From contig DIRJ01000039.1 in the NCBI GenBank assembly GCA_002427505.1, forward strand, positions 36,619 to 88,827: a stretch of DNA of 52,209 nucleotides, in the 5' to 3' direction. This document shows, piece by piece, positions 41,795 to 50,842 of the stretch. Within the stretch, counting starts at the first letter, position 1, and each line of letters starts with the position of its first letter. The stretch comes from Mageeibacillus sp. UBA5439 (GTDB lineage Bacteria > Bacillota > Clostridia > Saccharofermentanales > DTU023). The notes beneath the pieces are model-generated. The model was not told the DNA's origin. It searched no databases and worked only from the letters and a program-made list of their open reading frames with translations. The translations under genes and the position numbers were made by a program.

Positions 41795-42946
41795 GGAAAG
41801 TAACTGCTCAGCATCATCTGTTTCGAGCCAGGCCAGGAGCAAATCAACAACACCTCCGTAGCTTTTCACGCCCTCTGTTTCGCGATTAGCTTTGAGATAG
41901 CTATCGTTAATTTGGGTAGATACCCGGGCGACCGGTGTTTCATAAGCTTTCCAATAAATGGATTCACTTTCCAGATCATGTGCGATAGCCGCTGTCACAG
42001 TATCCGTATAGGCCCGACTCCAACGTTCATAGTCTTCAGCTGCCAGCCTGCGGGACAAGTCTTTCCAGGCACTGATAAGGCCGGAATATTGCCAGACCGG
42101 GTCCGGATGAACGAAGCAGCTGAGCAGACCGGCGAAATCCGTATCATCCTCACGCGCAAAGCCACGGCTGTGAGCCAGCTCATGTGCAGTGCTGGCGGGT
42201 ATCATAAAGGCAGGCTGATCGATGTTAATGTTTGCCTCGACCAGCAGCGGCAGATACATGCCGACAATATTTGTATAGGACCAGTACTTAGAAAGCAGGA
42301 CCCCCTTGGGCCTGCTTCTGACCGTACTGGCCAATGCCGGCCAGCGTTCCCCGGCGATTTCCCAGCCGAGATGAGCAGCTTGCTGCAGATCTCCTATTGT
42401 GCCGGTGATGATAGTGCCGGAGCTATCTTGGGGAAGTTGTTCCCTGACTGACGCCGCTGCCTGCCCCAGTGTGCGCATAGCGCTTTCCAGCTCATCAAGA
42501 GAACGCTCTTTGATTTCCAGCTTCATTGTGTCCGCTAAAGGTGAACGGGCATAATTGATGCCGTGAAAAGCTAGGAAAAGTGAAAAGAGGATGAGAACTA
42601 CAGTTGCTACTATGCTGCAGATTCGCAAAAACCGAATCCCGCGATATAAATTATTCTTCAGCAGACGGACAAGGCCAAAAACAAGTAGTAGCAGTAAGAC
42701 GGGCACTCCCAGTACTACGAAAAATTCGGTTAGTGAAAAGGGCACAAGACTCGTAAGCCGGGTGAAGGCTGTCGCCAGAGGGGTGAAGATTTCGGCAGCA
42801 TAGAAATCAGCGACATGACTGTTATTAAAAGCAATGGCACGCAGAATCAGCAAGACAATAGTCAACAAAGCGGCTATTGATAAAAAGATCACAGGGCCGC
42901 GCAGTCGAGGTTTTACATTATTGGATGGCTGTTTCTTTTTCCGCAC
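41780..42946 (-). CDS. DUF3810 membrane protein with HExxH-type metalloprotease motif
   Basis: A 388-residue protein with three membrane segments in the first 130 residues (about 18-38, 62-88 and 108-130), then an extracytoplasmic domain. The zinc-protease-like motif HELAHSRGF (His-Glu-x-x-His, about 238-242) is followed by EDDTDFAGLLSC, as in DUF3810. The family has no established function but is likely a membrane-tied metallopeptidase. It lies 74 bases downstream of the MsmK-type ATPase gene on the same strand with no clear terminator between, so it might share that transcript. Confidence 0.85.
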   Translation of the reverse strand: MRKKKQPSNNVKPRLRGPVIFLSIAALLTIVLLILRAIAFNNSHVADFYAAEIFTPLATAFTRLTSLVPFSLTEFFVVLGVPVLLLLLVFGLVRLLKNNLYRGIRFLRICSIVATVVLILFSLFLAFHGINYARSPLADTMKLEIKERSLDELESAMRTLGQAAASVREQLPQDSSGTIITGTIGDLQQAAHLGWEIAGERWPALASTVRSRPKGVLLSKYWSYTNIVGMYLPLLVEANINIDQPAFMIPASTAHELAHSRGFAREDDTDFAGLLSCFVHPDPVWQYSGLISAWKDLSRRLAAEDYERWSRAYTDTVTAAIAHDLESESIYWKAYETPVARVSTQINDSYLKANRETEGVKSYGGVVDLLLAWLETDDAEQLLSSILP

Positions 42947-43020
42947 AGGCAGCTCGCCTTTAAAACTTTTGTCCTATTATTGCATAGATTGCTGCAGTCG
43001 GTCTATTAGCCCTGTTCTGC

Positions 43021-44127
43021 TTATTCGTAATATTTGATTGCCTGCTCCGTTTCCTTGTCAAAAAGATGAATTCTGTCAATATCGGGTAAGAAAGTAACGA
43101 CATCACCGGCTTTGAGCTGGGTCTCTGCAGCAGTTTTGATGGTGTGGAGCTGATCCTGTACGTGCACGTGTACGTGAATTTCATTGCCGAGCAATTCAGT
43201 GACGAATATCCTGGCTTTTATACCCTCACCATCGACAAAAGCTATGTGTTCGGGACGCGCTCCAAAGATAATTTCTTTATTTAAATAGGGTTCTACTTTG
43301 CTCGCATTATGAATTTTTATGGGTACACGGAAAATTCCGAAAGTATCGTTGTCGCCTTCCAGCAAGTAGCTGCCATGCTCCAGAAGCAGGCGTGCCGTGT
43401 AAAAATTCATCTGAGGTGAACCGATGAAACCTGCGACAAACAGGTTTTCCGGCCGCTTGTAGACGGTTTCAGGTGTGGCTACCTGCATAATGCTTCCTTC
43501 GTTCATGACGCAGATTCTGCTACCCATAGTCATGGCTTCCGTCTGATCATGGGTAACATAGACGAAGGTGGTTTTGAGATCTGAGTGGAGCTTTATCAGC
43601 TCAGCTCTCATCTGAACACGCAGCTTAGCATCCAGGTTGGACAAAGGTTCATCCATCAGGAAGACCTGCGGTTTTCTGACTATTGCCCGACCCAAGGCAA
43701 CTCTTTGGCGCTGGCCGCCGGACAGAGCCTTAGGCTTTTTATCCAGCTGATTAGCAATATCCAGAATTTCTGCGGCCTCTTTGATTCTTCTGGAGATTTC
43801 CGCCTTGTCCAGCTTGGCAATTTTCAGTCCGAAGGCCATATTGTCGTAGACAGTCATATGAGGGTAGAGAGCATAGTTTTGAAAGACCATGGCAATATTT
43901 CTGTCACGCGGATCAACTTTATTCATCAGCTTATCTCCGATATATAGTTCGCCTCCGGAGATTTCTTCCAGCCCGGCAATCATTCTGAGCGTAGTTGTTT
44001 TACCGCAGCCTGAAGGACCTACCAAAACCATGAATCCGCCGTCTTCGATTTCCAGATTTATAGATTTCACTGCTTCAAATTTATTGTCATAGATCTTCGT
44101 CAGGTTCTTTAAAGTAATTCCAGCCAT
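43021..44127 (-). CDS. MsmK/UgpC-type sugar ABC transporter ATPase
   Basis: A 368-residue ATP-binding subunit of CUT1 sugar importers. Walker A is GPSGCGKTTTLRM, Q-loop MVFQNYALYPHM, signature LSGGQRQRVALGRA, Walker B VFLMDEPLSNLDA and the H-loop VYVTHDQTEAM. The C-terminal regulatory OB domain (from about 240, with FGARPEHIAF) matches MalK/MsmK. It ends the disaccharide operon, one base after the stop of the GH65 fusion gene, and should energise the two permeases encoded upstream. Such ATPases often serve several CUT1 systems. Confidence 0.94.
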   Translation of the reverse strand: MAGITLKNLTKIYDNKFEAVKSINLEIEDGGFMVLVGPSGCGKTTTLRMIAGLEEISGGELYIGDKLMNKVDPRDRNIAMVFQNYALYPHMTVYDNMAFGLKIAKLDKAEISRRIKEAAEILDIANQLDKKPKALSGGQRQRVALGRAIVRKPQVFLMDEPLSNLDAKLRVQMRAELIKLHSDLKTTFVYVTHDQTEAMTMGSRICVMNEGSIMQVATPETVYKRPENLFVAGFIGSPQMNFYTARLLLEHGSYLLEGDNDTFGIFRVPIKIHNASKVEPYLNKEIIFGARPEHIAFVDGEGIKARIFVTELLGNEIHVHVHVQDQLHTIKTAAETQLKAGDVVTFLPDIDRIHLFDKETEQAIKYYE

Positions 44128-44128
44128 C

Positions 44129-46936
44129 TTATGCCTCCAGCCAATTTAATATATATGATGAAGCTTCATCGATTGTAGCGAATACTGCATCCGCTCCGTC
44201 CAGATTCTCATCTCCGATACCTACGGCCGTCATTCCGGCGGCTTTTATGCTTGTAACTCCTGCCTGGGCATCTTCTACAGCTATGCAGTCCTCAGCTGAG
44301 AGTCCCAGGCTTTCGGCAGCTTTGAGGAAAGGGTCGGGATGGGGCTTGCCGCGTCCGGCTTTATCCGGGTCAACAATCAGATCAAATAGATCTGCTATAC
44401 CCATGTTTTCTGTCAATTGAGGCGCGTTTCTGCTGGCAGACACCAAAGCCAGAAGAAAGCCTTTCTTTTTAATGCTGTCTAAAAGCTTCCTGGCACCGGG
44501 ATAGAGATTATCTGCTGTAAAGTGTGAAATTGATTCCTGATAGTAAGCATTCTTCTTATCTGCCAGTTTCTGCTTTTCTTCTTCCGCATAATCCAGACCG
44601 AAATACTCTAAAATCCTGTCCAGGGCTTGCCTGCGGGAAATACCGCGCAGGCTGTCGCGAAATGTTACCGGTAAGGCAAAACCCAGATCAGCGCTCATCT
44701 GTTTCCAGCCTTCGTAATGATTGTCTGAAGTTGCGGTTAAAACTCCGTCGAGATCAAAGAGCACGGCCTTCTGCCCCAGAAGCAAAGGCTGGCCGTTTAC
44801 TGTCAGCTTTGCCGGCGGCCCGCTGATATGTTTTACCTCTGCCATCTTATCGGCGGCCTGAACTTCAAGCAGGGATGACCGCCAGACAAATCGGTATTTT
44901 ATGCGTCCCAGTTGCTCAGGTATGTATGGGTTGATGTGTAGCCCCTCCTCATCAATCCTGATGCCGGCGAATCCTCCTAAAACTGAAAACAAAGAACCGC
45001 CTATGTTGGCCATATGCAGACCATCAGCAGTATTATGATTAAGATTATTTAAGTCCAGAGTGAGGGAATCCATAAAATATTTATATGCTAAGCCAGCGTC
45101 CTTCAGCCTGCAGGCTGCCAGCACAGTAGCAGAAGGCGATAGTGATGAATCATGCGTATTAATACTTTCGTAATAATAGAAGCTGCGTTTCATCACAGCC
45201 TCATCCATATCGGGAAGCAGAAATAAGGCAAGTGCAGTATCTGCCTGCTTCAGGATCTGATATCTGTAGATTGTCAGCGGATGATAATGCAGCAAGAGAG
45301 GACGGGCATCATTTTCGGCCGGCCAGATATCTTTAGACAGGAAGCTGGCATCCTGCCCCAGAATACCTTTTTCTTCATCATATATAAAAATCATTTCCCG
45401 GGCGGCTCTGGCCATAGTATCGATTTCCGCTTCCCCAATCTGCAGCTGCTCGTTCAGGTGCAGCCATTCAGCGGGGCACTTCTCTGCCAGCAGCTGCCAC
45501 ATTTTTACGGCCCACTGCAAATTGTATTGAGCCATCTTATTGGTGTAATAGTTGTCAGATACCATTGCGGTGTATTCATCGGGTCCGGTTACACCATGAA
45601 TATGGAAGCCGTCCTTTTGAAAAGAGCCGATTTCCAGAGCGGTTCTGGCTGTTTCAATTACCAGTTCCATAGAATATTTTGCAAGGAAATCGAGATCCTC
45701 AGTGGCCAGCCAGTATTGGATAAAAGTGTAGGCAATATCAAAGTTTATATGAAATTGCGCAGTGCCGGCAGGGAAATAGCTCGAAGATTCAATCCCGGAG
45801 ATTGTCCTCCAGGGAAAGCAGGCTCCTTTTCTGTGCCCAAGCTCCCGGGCCCGCTGCCTGGCCTGCGGCAGCAGATTGTAGCGGTAAAGCAATAAATGGC
45901 GCGCGCGTTCCTGATTCCACAGCAGCCAGACCGGAAAGATAAACATTTCTGTATCCCAGAAATAGTGACCCTCATAGCCTTCACCGCTCAAACCTTTAGC
46001 GGAGACATTGCCATAGATGTCCTGCGTTGTCGACTGCAGCAGATGAAACTTCATGAAGTCCATCGTTCCGGTCAACTCAGGCTTATCCGGAAACTCGATG
46101 GCTGCCTCCAGACCGGCCTTCTGCAAAAATGCTTTCTGATCTTCGTACAGCTGGTCTTTTGCGACAAATTCGCTTTCATTATTTCTGATGCTGTCCCAAT
46201 ATTTTACCAAACGCGACAATTCGAGATTTCCACTTCCGCTGTAAGAAATATTGAGCCCGGCAAGGCTGAGGACAGCTGCAGAATCATAAGATCCTTCGTC
46301 GCGAAAATTGATTCGAATCTCAATCCCTGACCGGATCGTTTTTAGAATAATTTCACCGGCATCCGCTTCATAGGCGGCCTTTGCTGTCTCAATCAGAGTG
46401 ATATTATCGGAGGCTACACGCGGATCGCCTGTGCCGGACATATTGGAAATTTCAAAAGAAATCTTATTTCTTACTTCGATTTTGCCGTCATAATCGATTT
46501 TTAAAGTCCAGGATCTCATTTCCTTATGGGGGAATGACAAGAGCTGCTCGAAATAAATACGCGCCCTTTTTCCATTAGCTGTCAGATAAGTGTAGCTGCG
46601 GCGGGAAAGTCCTGCTGCAAAATCCAGCTCTCTGCGGAAATCTTCGATCTGACCGTCAGGAAGAACTTCCTGGTCATCGAGAAAAATTGTAATATTAAAC
46701 AAATCGATCAGGTTGGGCATCCTGTCCGCTTCTAAAGGGAAACCCCAGGCCCATTCGGCATACTTCAACGGAATACGCTCATAGATGCCGTTGATATAGT
46801 TGCCCCGGACAGACCCGGGATAATTAAACTCTTCCAGATAGCCCCTGCTGCCGATATAGCCATTGCCCAGAGACATTAAACTCTCTAAAAGAGGCAGTTT
46901 TTCCAGATCCAGGCCTGCTTCAACGTACTTTTTCAA
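44129..46936 (-). CDS. GH65 disaccharide phosphorylase fused to beta-phosphoglucomutase
   Basis: A 935-residue fusion. Residues 1 to about 715 are a GH65 phosphorylase: N-terminal LESLMSLGNGYIGSRGYLEE, the (alpha/alpha)6 barrel with GYEGHYFWDTEMFIFP, and the catalytic Glu in HGVTGPDEYTAMVSDNYYTN (about 450). From about 722 a HAD beta-phosphoglucomutase follows: AVLFDLDGVLTATSDNHYEGW (nucleophile and acid Asp), LRGISRRQALD, and EDAQAGVTSIKAAGM near the end. The first half phosphorolyses an alpha-glucosyl disaccharide (maltose, trehalose, kojibiose or nigerose types) to beta-glucose 1-phosphate; the second converts this to glucose 6-phosphate. The fusion would channel the intermediate. It starts 4 bases after the MalG-like gene. 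Confidence 0.92.
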   Translation of the reverse strand: MKKYVEAGLDLEKLPLLESLMSLGNGYIGSRGYLEEFNYPGSVRGNYINGIYERIPLKYAEWAWGFPLEADRMPNLIDLFNITIFLDDQEVLPDGQIEDFRRELDFAAGLSRRSYTYLTANGKRARIYFEQLLSFPHKEMRSWTLKIDYDGKIEVRNKISFEISNMSGTGDPRVASDNITLIETAKAAYEADAGEIILKTIRSGIEIRINFRDEGSYDSAAVLSLAGLNISYSGSGNLELSRLVKYWDSIRNNESEFVAKDQLYEDQKAFLQKAGLEAAIEFPDKPELTGTMDFMKFHLLQSTTQDIYGNVSAKGLSGEGYEGHYFWDTEMFIFPVWLLWNQERARHLLLYRYNLLPQARQRARELGHRKGACFPWRTISGIESSSYFPAGTAQFHINFDIAYTFIQYWLATEDLDFLAKYSMELVIETARTALEIGSFQKDGFHIHGVTGPDEYTAMVSDNYYTNKMAQYNLQWAVKMWQLLAEKCPAEWLHLNEQLQIGEAEIDTMARAAREMIFIYDEEKGILGQDASFLSKDIWPAENDARPLLLHYHPLTIYRYQILKQADTALALFLLPDMDEAVMKRSFYYYESINTHDSSLSPSATVLAACRLKDAGLAYKYFMDSLTLDLNNLNHNTADGLHMANIGGSLFSVLGGFAGIRIDEEGLHINPYIPEQLGRIKYRFVWRSSLLEVQAADKMAEVKHISGPPAKLTVNGQPLLLGQKAVLFDLDGVLTATSDNHYEGWKQMSADLGFALPVTFRDSLRGISRRQALDRILEYFGLDYAEEEKQKLADKKNAYYQESISHFTADNLYPGARKLLDSIKKKGFLLALVSASRNAPQLTENMGIADLFDLIVDPDKAGRGKPHPDPFLKAAESLGLSAEDCIAVEDAQAGVTSIKAAGMTAVGIGDENLDGADAVFATIDEASSYILNWLEA

Positions 46937-46940
46937 ATTA

Positions 46941-47765
46941 TCACTCCTTCAAAGCCCCGGAAGTAAGGCCGGAAACAATCTGCTTTTGAAAAAGTATAAC
47001 GATAATTAAAGTCGGTATGGTTACCACCATAGTTGCCGCAGTTACCTGGCCCCAGTAAATTTCAAACTGTCCTCTTAAAAAAGATATATTTACTGTTGCT
47101 GTGCGCCAGGCCTCGTTTGTGTTCAGAGTTAGGGAAAGCAGGAATTCATTCCAGGCACCGATAAAGACAATAATCGCTGCGGTAAAGACCCCGGGTGCGG
47201 CCAAAGGAAAAACAATCTTGAAAAAGGTGTTTACTTTGGATGAGCCGTCCATAGTGGCAGATTCCTCCATTTCTTTAGGTATCTGCGCAAAATGTGTTAT
47301 TAGGATAAAAGTAGCCACCGGCAAGGTTATGTTCGAATAAGGCAATGATATGTAATAGCTGTTTGTCCAGCCCAGCTCGATGAAAATACGGTAAATCGGA
47401 CCAATTACTATCATTTGTGGAAACATCGATACAGCCAGCACAACTACAGTCAGAAGTTTTTTAAACTTAAAGTTCAGCCTGGCAATGGCGTAAGCTCCCA
47501 GCGAAGCCACAAAAGTAACATAGAGGGTCGTTAAGCTGGAAATGATCAATGAATTTTTTAATGAATTCAAGATAGGTGTTTGAAACACAAGCCTATAATT
47601 TTCAAGGGTGAACTTAGCGTCACTCAGGTTGAGTGCGTTTTTGCCCCAGATATCGGCTTCCGGCCGCAGGGATGTTATTGCTACCCAGATGAAAGGGAAA
47701 AGAATAATCAGGAGATACAGGGCAATTGTTATTTTGAATAAGCTGGAGGTCTTTACTTTCTTCAT
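46941..47765 (-). CDS. Sugar ABC transporter permease, MalG-like
   Basis: A 274-residue CUT1 permease with six membrane segments. The coupling EAA loop is MEESATMDGSSKVNTFFKIVFPLAAPG. The C-terminus is QKQIVSGLTSGALKE, standard for MalG-type subunits. It pairs with the MalF-like permease whose stop is 7 bases upstream and lies just before the GH65 fusion gene. Confidence 0.94.
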   Translation of the reverse strand: MKKVKTSSLFKITIALYLLIILFPFIWVAITSLRPEADIWGKNALNLSDAKFTLENYRLVFQTPILNSLKNSLIISSLTTLYVTFVASLGAYAIARLNFKFKKLLTVVVLAVSMFPQMIVIGPIYRIFIELGWTNSYYISLPYSNITLPVATFILITHFAQIPKEMEESATMDGSSKVNTFFKIVFPLAAPGVFTAAIIVFIGAWNEFLLSLTLNTNEAWRTATVNISFLRGQFEIYWGQVTAATMVVTIPTLIIVILFQKQIVSGLTSGALKE

Positions 47766-47772
47766 GCGCCAC

Positions 47773-49026
47773 CTACGTATTCTGTCCTAAGACATCTACA
47801 TTAAGAGCCTTAATATAGACGAATGTGATGACCCCGACAACCAGTGCCATAATTAAAACAATGGCTGAACCATAACCAAATCTGGTTTGCGAGAACATGA
47901 CTTTATAGGCATACAGGGAAATAGATTCTGTCGTTCCGCCCGGGCCTCCTCCTGTCAGCACATAGATTAAGTCAAGAATTCTGAAGGCATCCAGAGTCCT
48001 GAAAAGCAGTGCTACAAAAATTGATGGCTTCAGAAGAGGCAAAGTGATATGTCTGAATTGCTGCCATCTGCCGGCACCTTCCAGGGAAGAAGATTCATAG
48101 AGATTGTTGGGGATGGTCTGTAAGCCTCCTAAGAGCAACAAGGCCATATAGGGAGTTGTTTTCCAGACATCTGCAATTATAATTCCCATCAGCGCATTAG
48201 CGGATGAGTTGAGCATGGCAGACGGTGATTTAATCAATCCGATAAAGCTGAATAAGTGAGAGATAAGCCCACTGGAGCCGTTGTAAAGATAACTCCAGAT
48301 CAAAGCGGCAACCGAGGTTGGTATAGCCCATGGTATCAGCGAAAAGGTCCGGATCAGACCCCGTCCTTTGAAGGGTTGATTCATAATCAAGGCCAAAGCC
48401 AGACCGAGAACTAATTCAAAAAAGACGGATACCAGCGTGAAAACGAGTGTGAATGCCATAGTGGAATGTACTCTTTTATCCTTAACAACTTTACCGAAAT
48501 TATCCAGAGCGGAGAAATTCGGCTTGATAATCGACATGTTAAACTCTGCGGCTACTGCTTTTGCATCATCGGGCGAGTAAAAAGTATCATCCATGTCATA
48601 GAGCTCTGCCAGCTGATCGGTGATGTGAGCCTGCCTGCTCATAACAGCATCTTGCTGGCTGGCATTAACCGGAACTATTGCCCTCATATCGCTGCTGGCA
48701 ACTTCATCAAAGATATAGGCCTCAAACTCCGCTAAGTCAGCTTTGATCTCTCCGATCCTGGTAATTGTAGCTTCCTTTTGTGCATAAGCCAGATCATAGT
48801 CCAGGTAGAGGTTCAGATAATCGATGTTTTCCTGATTGAGCTGAAGATTCACATGCAAGCTGAAATAAGTGTCATTCCTTGACCTGTCGTTTAACTGCAT
48901 GTCAAAGAAAGAATATTGCAGAGTTAAAAGAATTGGCAGAATTGAAAACAAGACAATAATCAGGACAAGCGGAAAAGTTAAAACATATCCGGCTTTATGA
49001 TCCACCCATGTGGAAAGCTTTTTCAT
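47773..49026 (-). CDS. Sugar ABC transporter permease, MalF-like, with an extracellular insertion
   Basis: A 417-residue CUT1 permease. After the first membrane segment (about 14-36) comes an unusually large polar region (about 40-185, containing a predicted helical EATITRIGEIKADLAEFEAY stretch) before the remaining five to six helices. The EAA loop is LYESSSLEGAGRWQQFRHITLPLLKPS. Most Gram-positive MalF-type permeases are about 290-310 residues; the extra domain recalls the periplasmic P2 domain of enteric MalF, which contacts the binding protein. It lies downstream of an internal terminator. Confidence 0.92.
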   Translation of the reverse strand: MKKLSTWVDHKAGYVLTFPLVLIIVLFSILPILLTLQYSFFDMQLNDRSRNDTYFSLHVNLQLNQENIDYLNLYLDYDLAYAQKEATITRIGEIKADLAEFEAYIFDEVASSDMRAIVPVNASQQDAVMSRQAHITDQLAELYDMDDTFYSPDDAKAVAAEFNMSIIKPNFSALDNFGKVVKDKRVHSTMAFTLVFTLVSVFFELVLGLALALIMNQPFKGRGLIRTFSLIPWAIPTSVAALIWSYLYNGSSGLISHLFSFIGLIKSPSAMLNSSANALMGIIIADVWKTTPYMALLLLGGLQTIPNNLYESSSLEGAGRWQQFRHITLPLLKPSIFVALLFRTLDAFRILDLIYVLTGGGPGGTTESISLYAYKVMFSQTRFGYGSAIVLIMALVVGVITFVYIKALNVDVLGQNT

Positions 49027-49070
49027 AAGGGACCTCTTCTATGTCTCCGGGCGTCTTAAATGCAAAAAAA

Positions 49071-49102
49071 GTGTTAGCTTTGACCTCAGCCAAAGCTAAC
49101 AC
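49071..49102 (-). terminator. Internal terminator between binding-protein and permease genes
   Basis: GTGTTAGCTTTG and CAAAGCTAACAC (49071-49082 with 49091-49102) form a perfect 12-bp stem. On the minus strand it is followed by a run of seven T. It should end most transcripts after the binding-protein gene, so that protein is made in excess of the permeases. Confidence 0.88.
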
Positions 49103-49118
49103 TAAAACTACTTGGTTT

Positions 49119-50384
49119 TTACTCTTCGGGAAGCGCGGCCTCTATAGCTGCGGCTGCATCCACAATATCACTGTTTCCAGAGAGGTACTGGTGAGCGGCG
49201 ATCTGAATTGCGTCACTGACTTCCGAGTAGTTGGCTGCTACCGGCCGGGAAATGGTGTCAGCCAATGCATTCTGGAAGCCTGTGCTTGAAAGCAAGGCAT
49301 TTGATGCCAGGACATCTGCATCTTCCAGCAAGGCGTTAAAGCCGGGCAGATAGCTGCCTTGAATTGCGTTGATTTTTTGTCCTTCAGGACCGGCAACAAA
49401 AGCTATAAATGCTCTGGCACCTTCGGGGTTTTCAGAATAGGAGTTAACTCCGAGGAGCCAGCCGCCTACTGAGCCGCCTGCAGGCAGAGGTGCATATCCG
49501 ACCTGATCGATTTTCACATCATAATCGCCGGATTGTAACATACCGTTGACATAAGGCCAGTTTCTGGCAAATACGGCCTCACCGTTAAGCAGGGCATTTG
49601 CTGTTTCACCTTCGGTGTAGTTCAGAATGTCGGCAGGCGTCAGCCCCTGATCAATTGTTTCCTTCATTGTGCCTAAGCCACCGGCTATATCTGACCAGTT
49701 GGCGGAGAATTCGTTGAGGTTTACAGTCAGACCTTCATACTGCATTGCCTGATAGGCCATGCCATATTCGGTTCCGCCTTCTCCCTGATATTTTTTGGCC
49801 ATATCGAGGAAATCATTCCATGTGTAATCACCCGACTCAAGAGTCGCAGCATCTTCTTCAGAGACGATATCTGATCTGTAATAGATGAATCCCAGATCAG
49901 GGAAATAAGGCAGGACATAATTCTTACCTGCATATCTGCCTGAAGCCATTGAACCGGCGTTAAAGTCAGCCGGGGTCCAGCTGTTTTCACTCAGAAGATC
50001 GTCAAGGGGTGTTATGTAACCTGCTGCGGCAAATTCGCCTGCCCAGACTACGTCCAATGAAACAACATCATACTCACCGCTCTGTGCTGAGAGAGAGTTT
50101 AACAACTGGTCATGCATTTGACCTGAGTCATTTGTCATGATGGTCGCTTCTGCCTCGTACTTATCACTTTGAGCATTGAAAGCATCAATCAGGGCATCCA
50201 ATGCCGGTGTGGAGTCTGCCTGCACGGCAAAACTCACTTTGGTTTTTTCTGCCGGTACAGGATCTGTCCCTGCCGGCTCAGTTGTGACCGGATCTGTTTC
50301 AACCGGTGTGCTGGGGGCACAGGCTGCCACAAATAGCACTAGTGACAACAGCAGTGCCCAAACGATACTCATTTTCTTTTTCAT
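49119..50384 (-). CDS. Sugar-binding lipoprotein of a CUT1 ABC transporter
   Basis: A 421-residue SBP_bac_1-type lipoprotein; lipobox FVAAC gives Cys22, followed by a Thr/Pro/Glu-rich linker. Binding-protein traits are KVSFAVQADSTPALDALIDAFNAQ, DVVSLDVVWAGEFAAAGYITPLDDLL and the late GWLLGVNSYSENPEGARAFIAFVAG. It is the first gene of the disaccharide operon and probably binds an alpha-glucoside that the GH65 fusion cleaves. GGAGGG precedes the start; promoter and leader lie at 50385-50590. Confidence 0.93.
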   Translation of the reverse strand: MKKKMSIVWALLLSLVLFVAACAPSTPVETDPVTTEPAGTDPVPAEKTKVSFAVQADSTPALDALIDAFNAQSDKYEAEATIMTNDSGQMHDQLLNSLSAQSGEYDVVSLDVVWAGEFAAAGYITPLDDLLSENSWTPADFNAGSMASGRYAGKNYVLPYFPDLGFIYYRSDIVSEEDAATLESGDYTWNDFLDMAKKYQGEGGTEYGMAYQAMQYEGLTVNLNEFSANWSDIAGGLGTMKETIDQGLTPADILNYTEGETANALLNGEAVFARNWPYVNGMLQSGDYDVKIDQVGYAPLPAGGSVGGWLLGVNSYSENPEGARAFIAFVAGPEGQKINAIQGSYLPGFNALLEDADVLASNALLSSTGFQNALADTISRPVAANYSEVSDAIQIAAHQYLSGNSDIVDAAAAIEAALPEE

Positions 50385-50561
50385 ATTTTCCCTCCTTATT
50401 AGGTGCTTGTTAGAGACTTGGGGTCGATCAGAAGTGCATCTGAGACGGGCGTTTCGTCATCAAGCACGTTACATCAAGCTTTTTCAAGCTTTCTACTGAA
50501 ACAAGTTAGCAAACTTGTCAGCTTTTTTAGCAATTAAACTTGCTTTAATTGCTCTGGATAC
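50385..50561 (-). promoter_or_regulatory. Leader of the disaccharide operon with several dyads
   Basis: Within the transcribed leader are two clean dyads: GCAATTAAA-N5-TTTAATTGC (50530-50552), a perfect 9-bp repeat directly after the predicted start site, and ACAAGTT-N4-AACTTGT (50501-50518). A short direct repeat TCAAGCTTT also occurs near 50474-50492. The first is well placed as an operator. No LacI- or GntR-type gene is seen in the window. Confidence 0.55.
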
Positions 50562-50590
50562 ACTATAAATATGTTGGGCAATTAGTTCAA
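50562..50590 (-). promoter_or_regulatory. Promoter of the disaccharide operon
   Basis: On the minus strand: TTGAAC (50590-50585), 17-base spacer, TATAGT (50567-50562). The transcript would begin near 50555 with a leader of about 170 bases. Confidence 0.65.
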
Positions 50591-50842
50591 GTTCGATAAG
50601 AAAAATAGTTAATCCGGACAAATTTTTAGCCCTATTGACCTTTAAACAAATCTCTCAGTAGTTATTTAAATCTATACACTATAGACAATAATCGCGGTGG
50701 TGAATGTTACAAGTGCACAAAACGATATGAAATTTTCGGATTTACTTTTGAAAGAATGTCGTCTGTAACTGTGTTAGATAAGCATCCTTATGATATTCTG
50801 ATATCACTCAGATTAAGAAGCTTAACAGGATCGGAGACAAAG
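50591..50842 (+). other. Upstream region of the cysteine desulfidase gene
   Basis: A/T-rich gap. A dyad CTATA-N3-TATAG (50672-50684) overlaps possible -10 hexamers (TATACA 50673-50678, TATAGA 50680-50685) but no good -35 box is at the right distance. TTGACC at 50635-50640 has no partner. No riboswitch or T-box core was recognised. The open frame extends upstream to 50756, but its residues do not match the family. Confidence 0.4.

Noticed and set aside
50691..50705. T-box-like GCGGTGGTG before the cysteine desulfidase gene
   Set aside because: No T-box sequence (GGTGG followed by ACCGCG), specifier stem or terminator is present.
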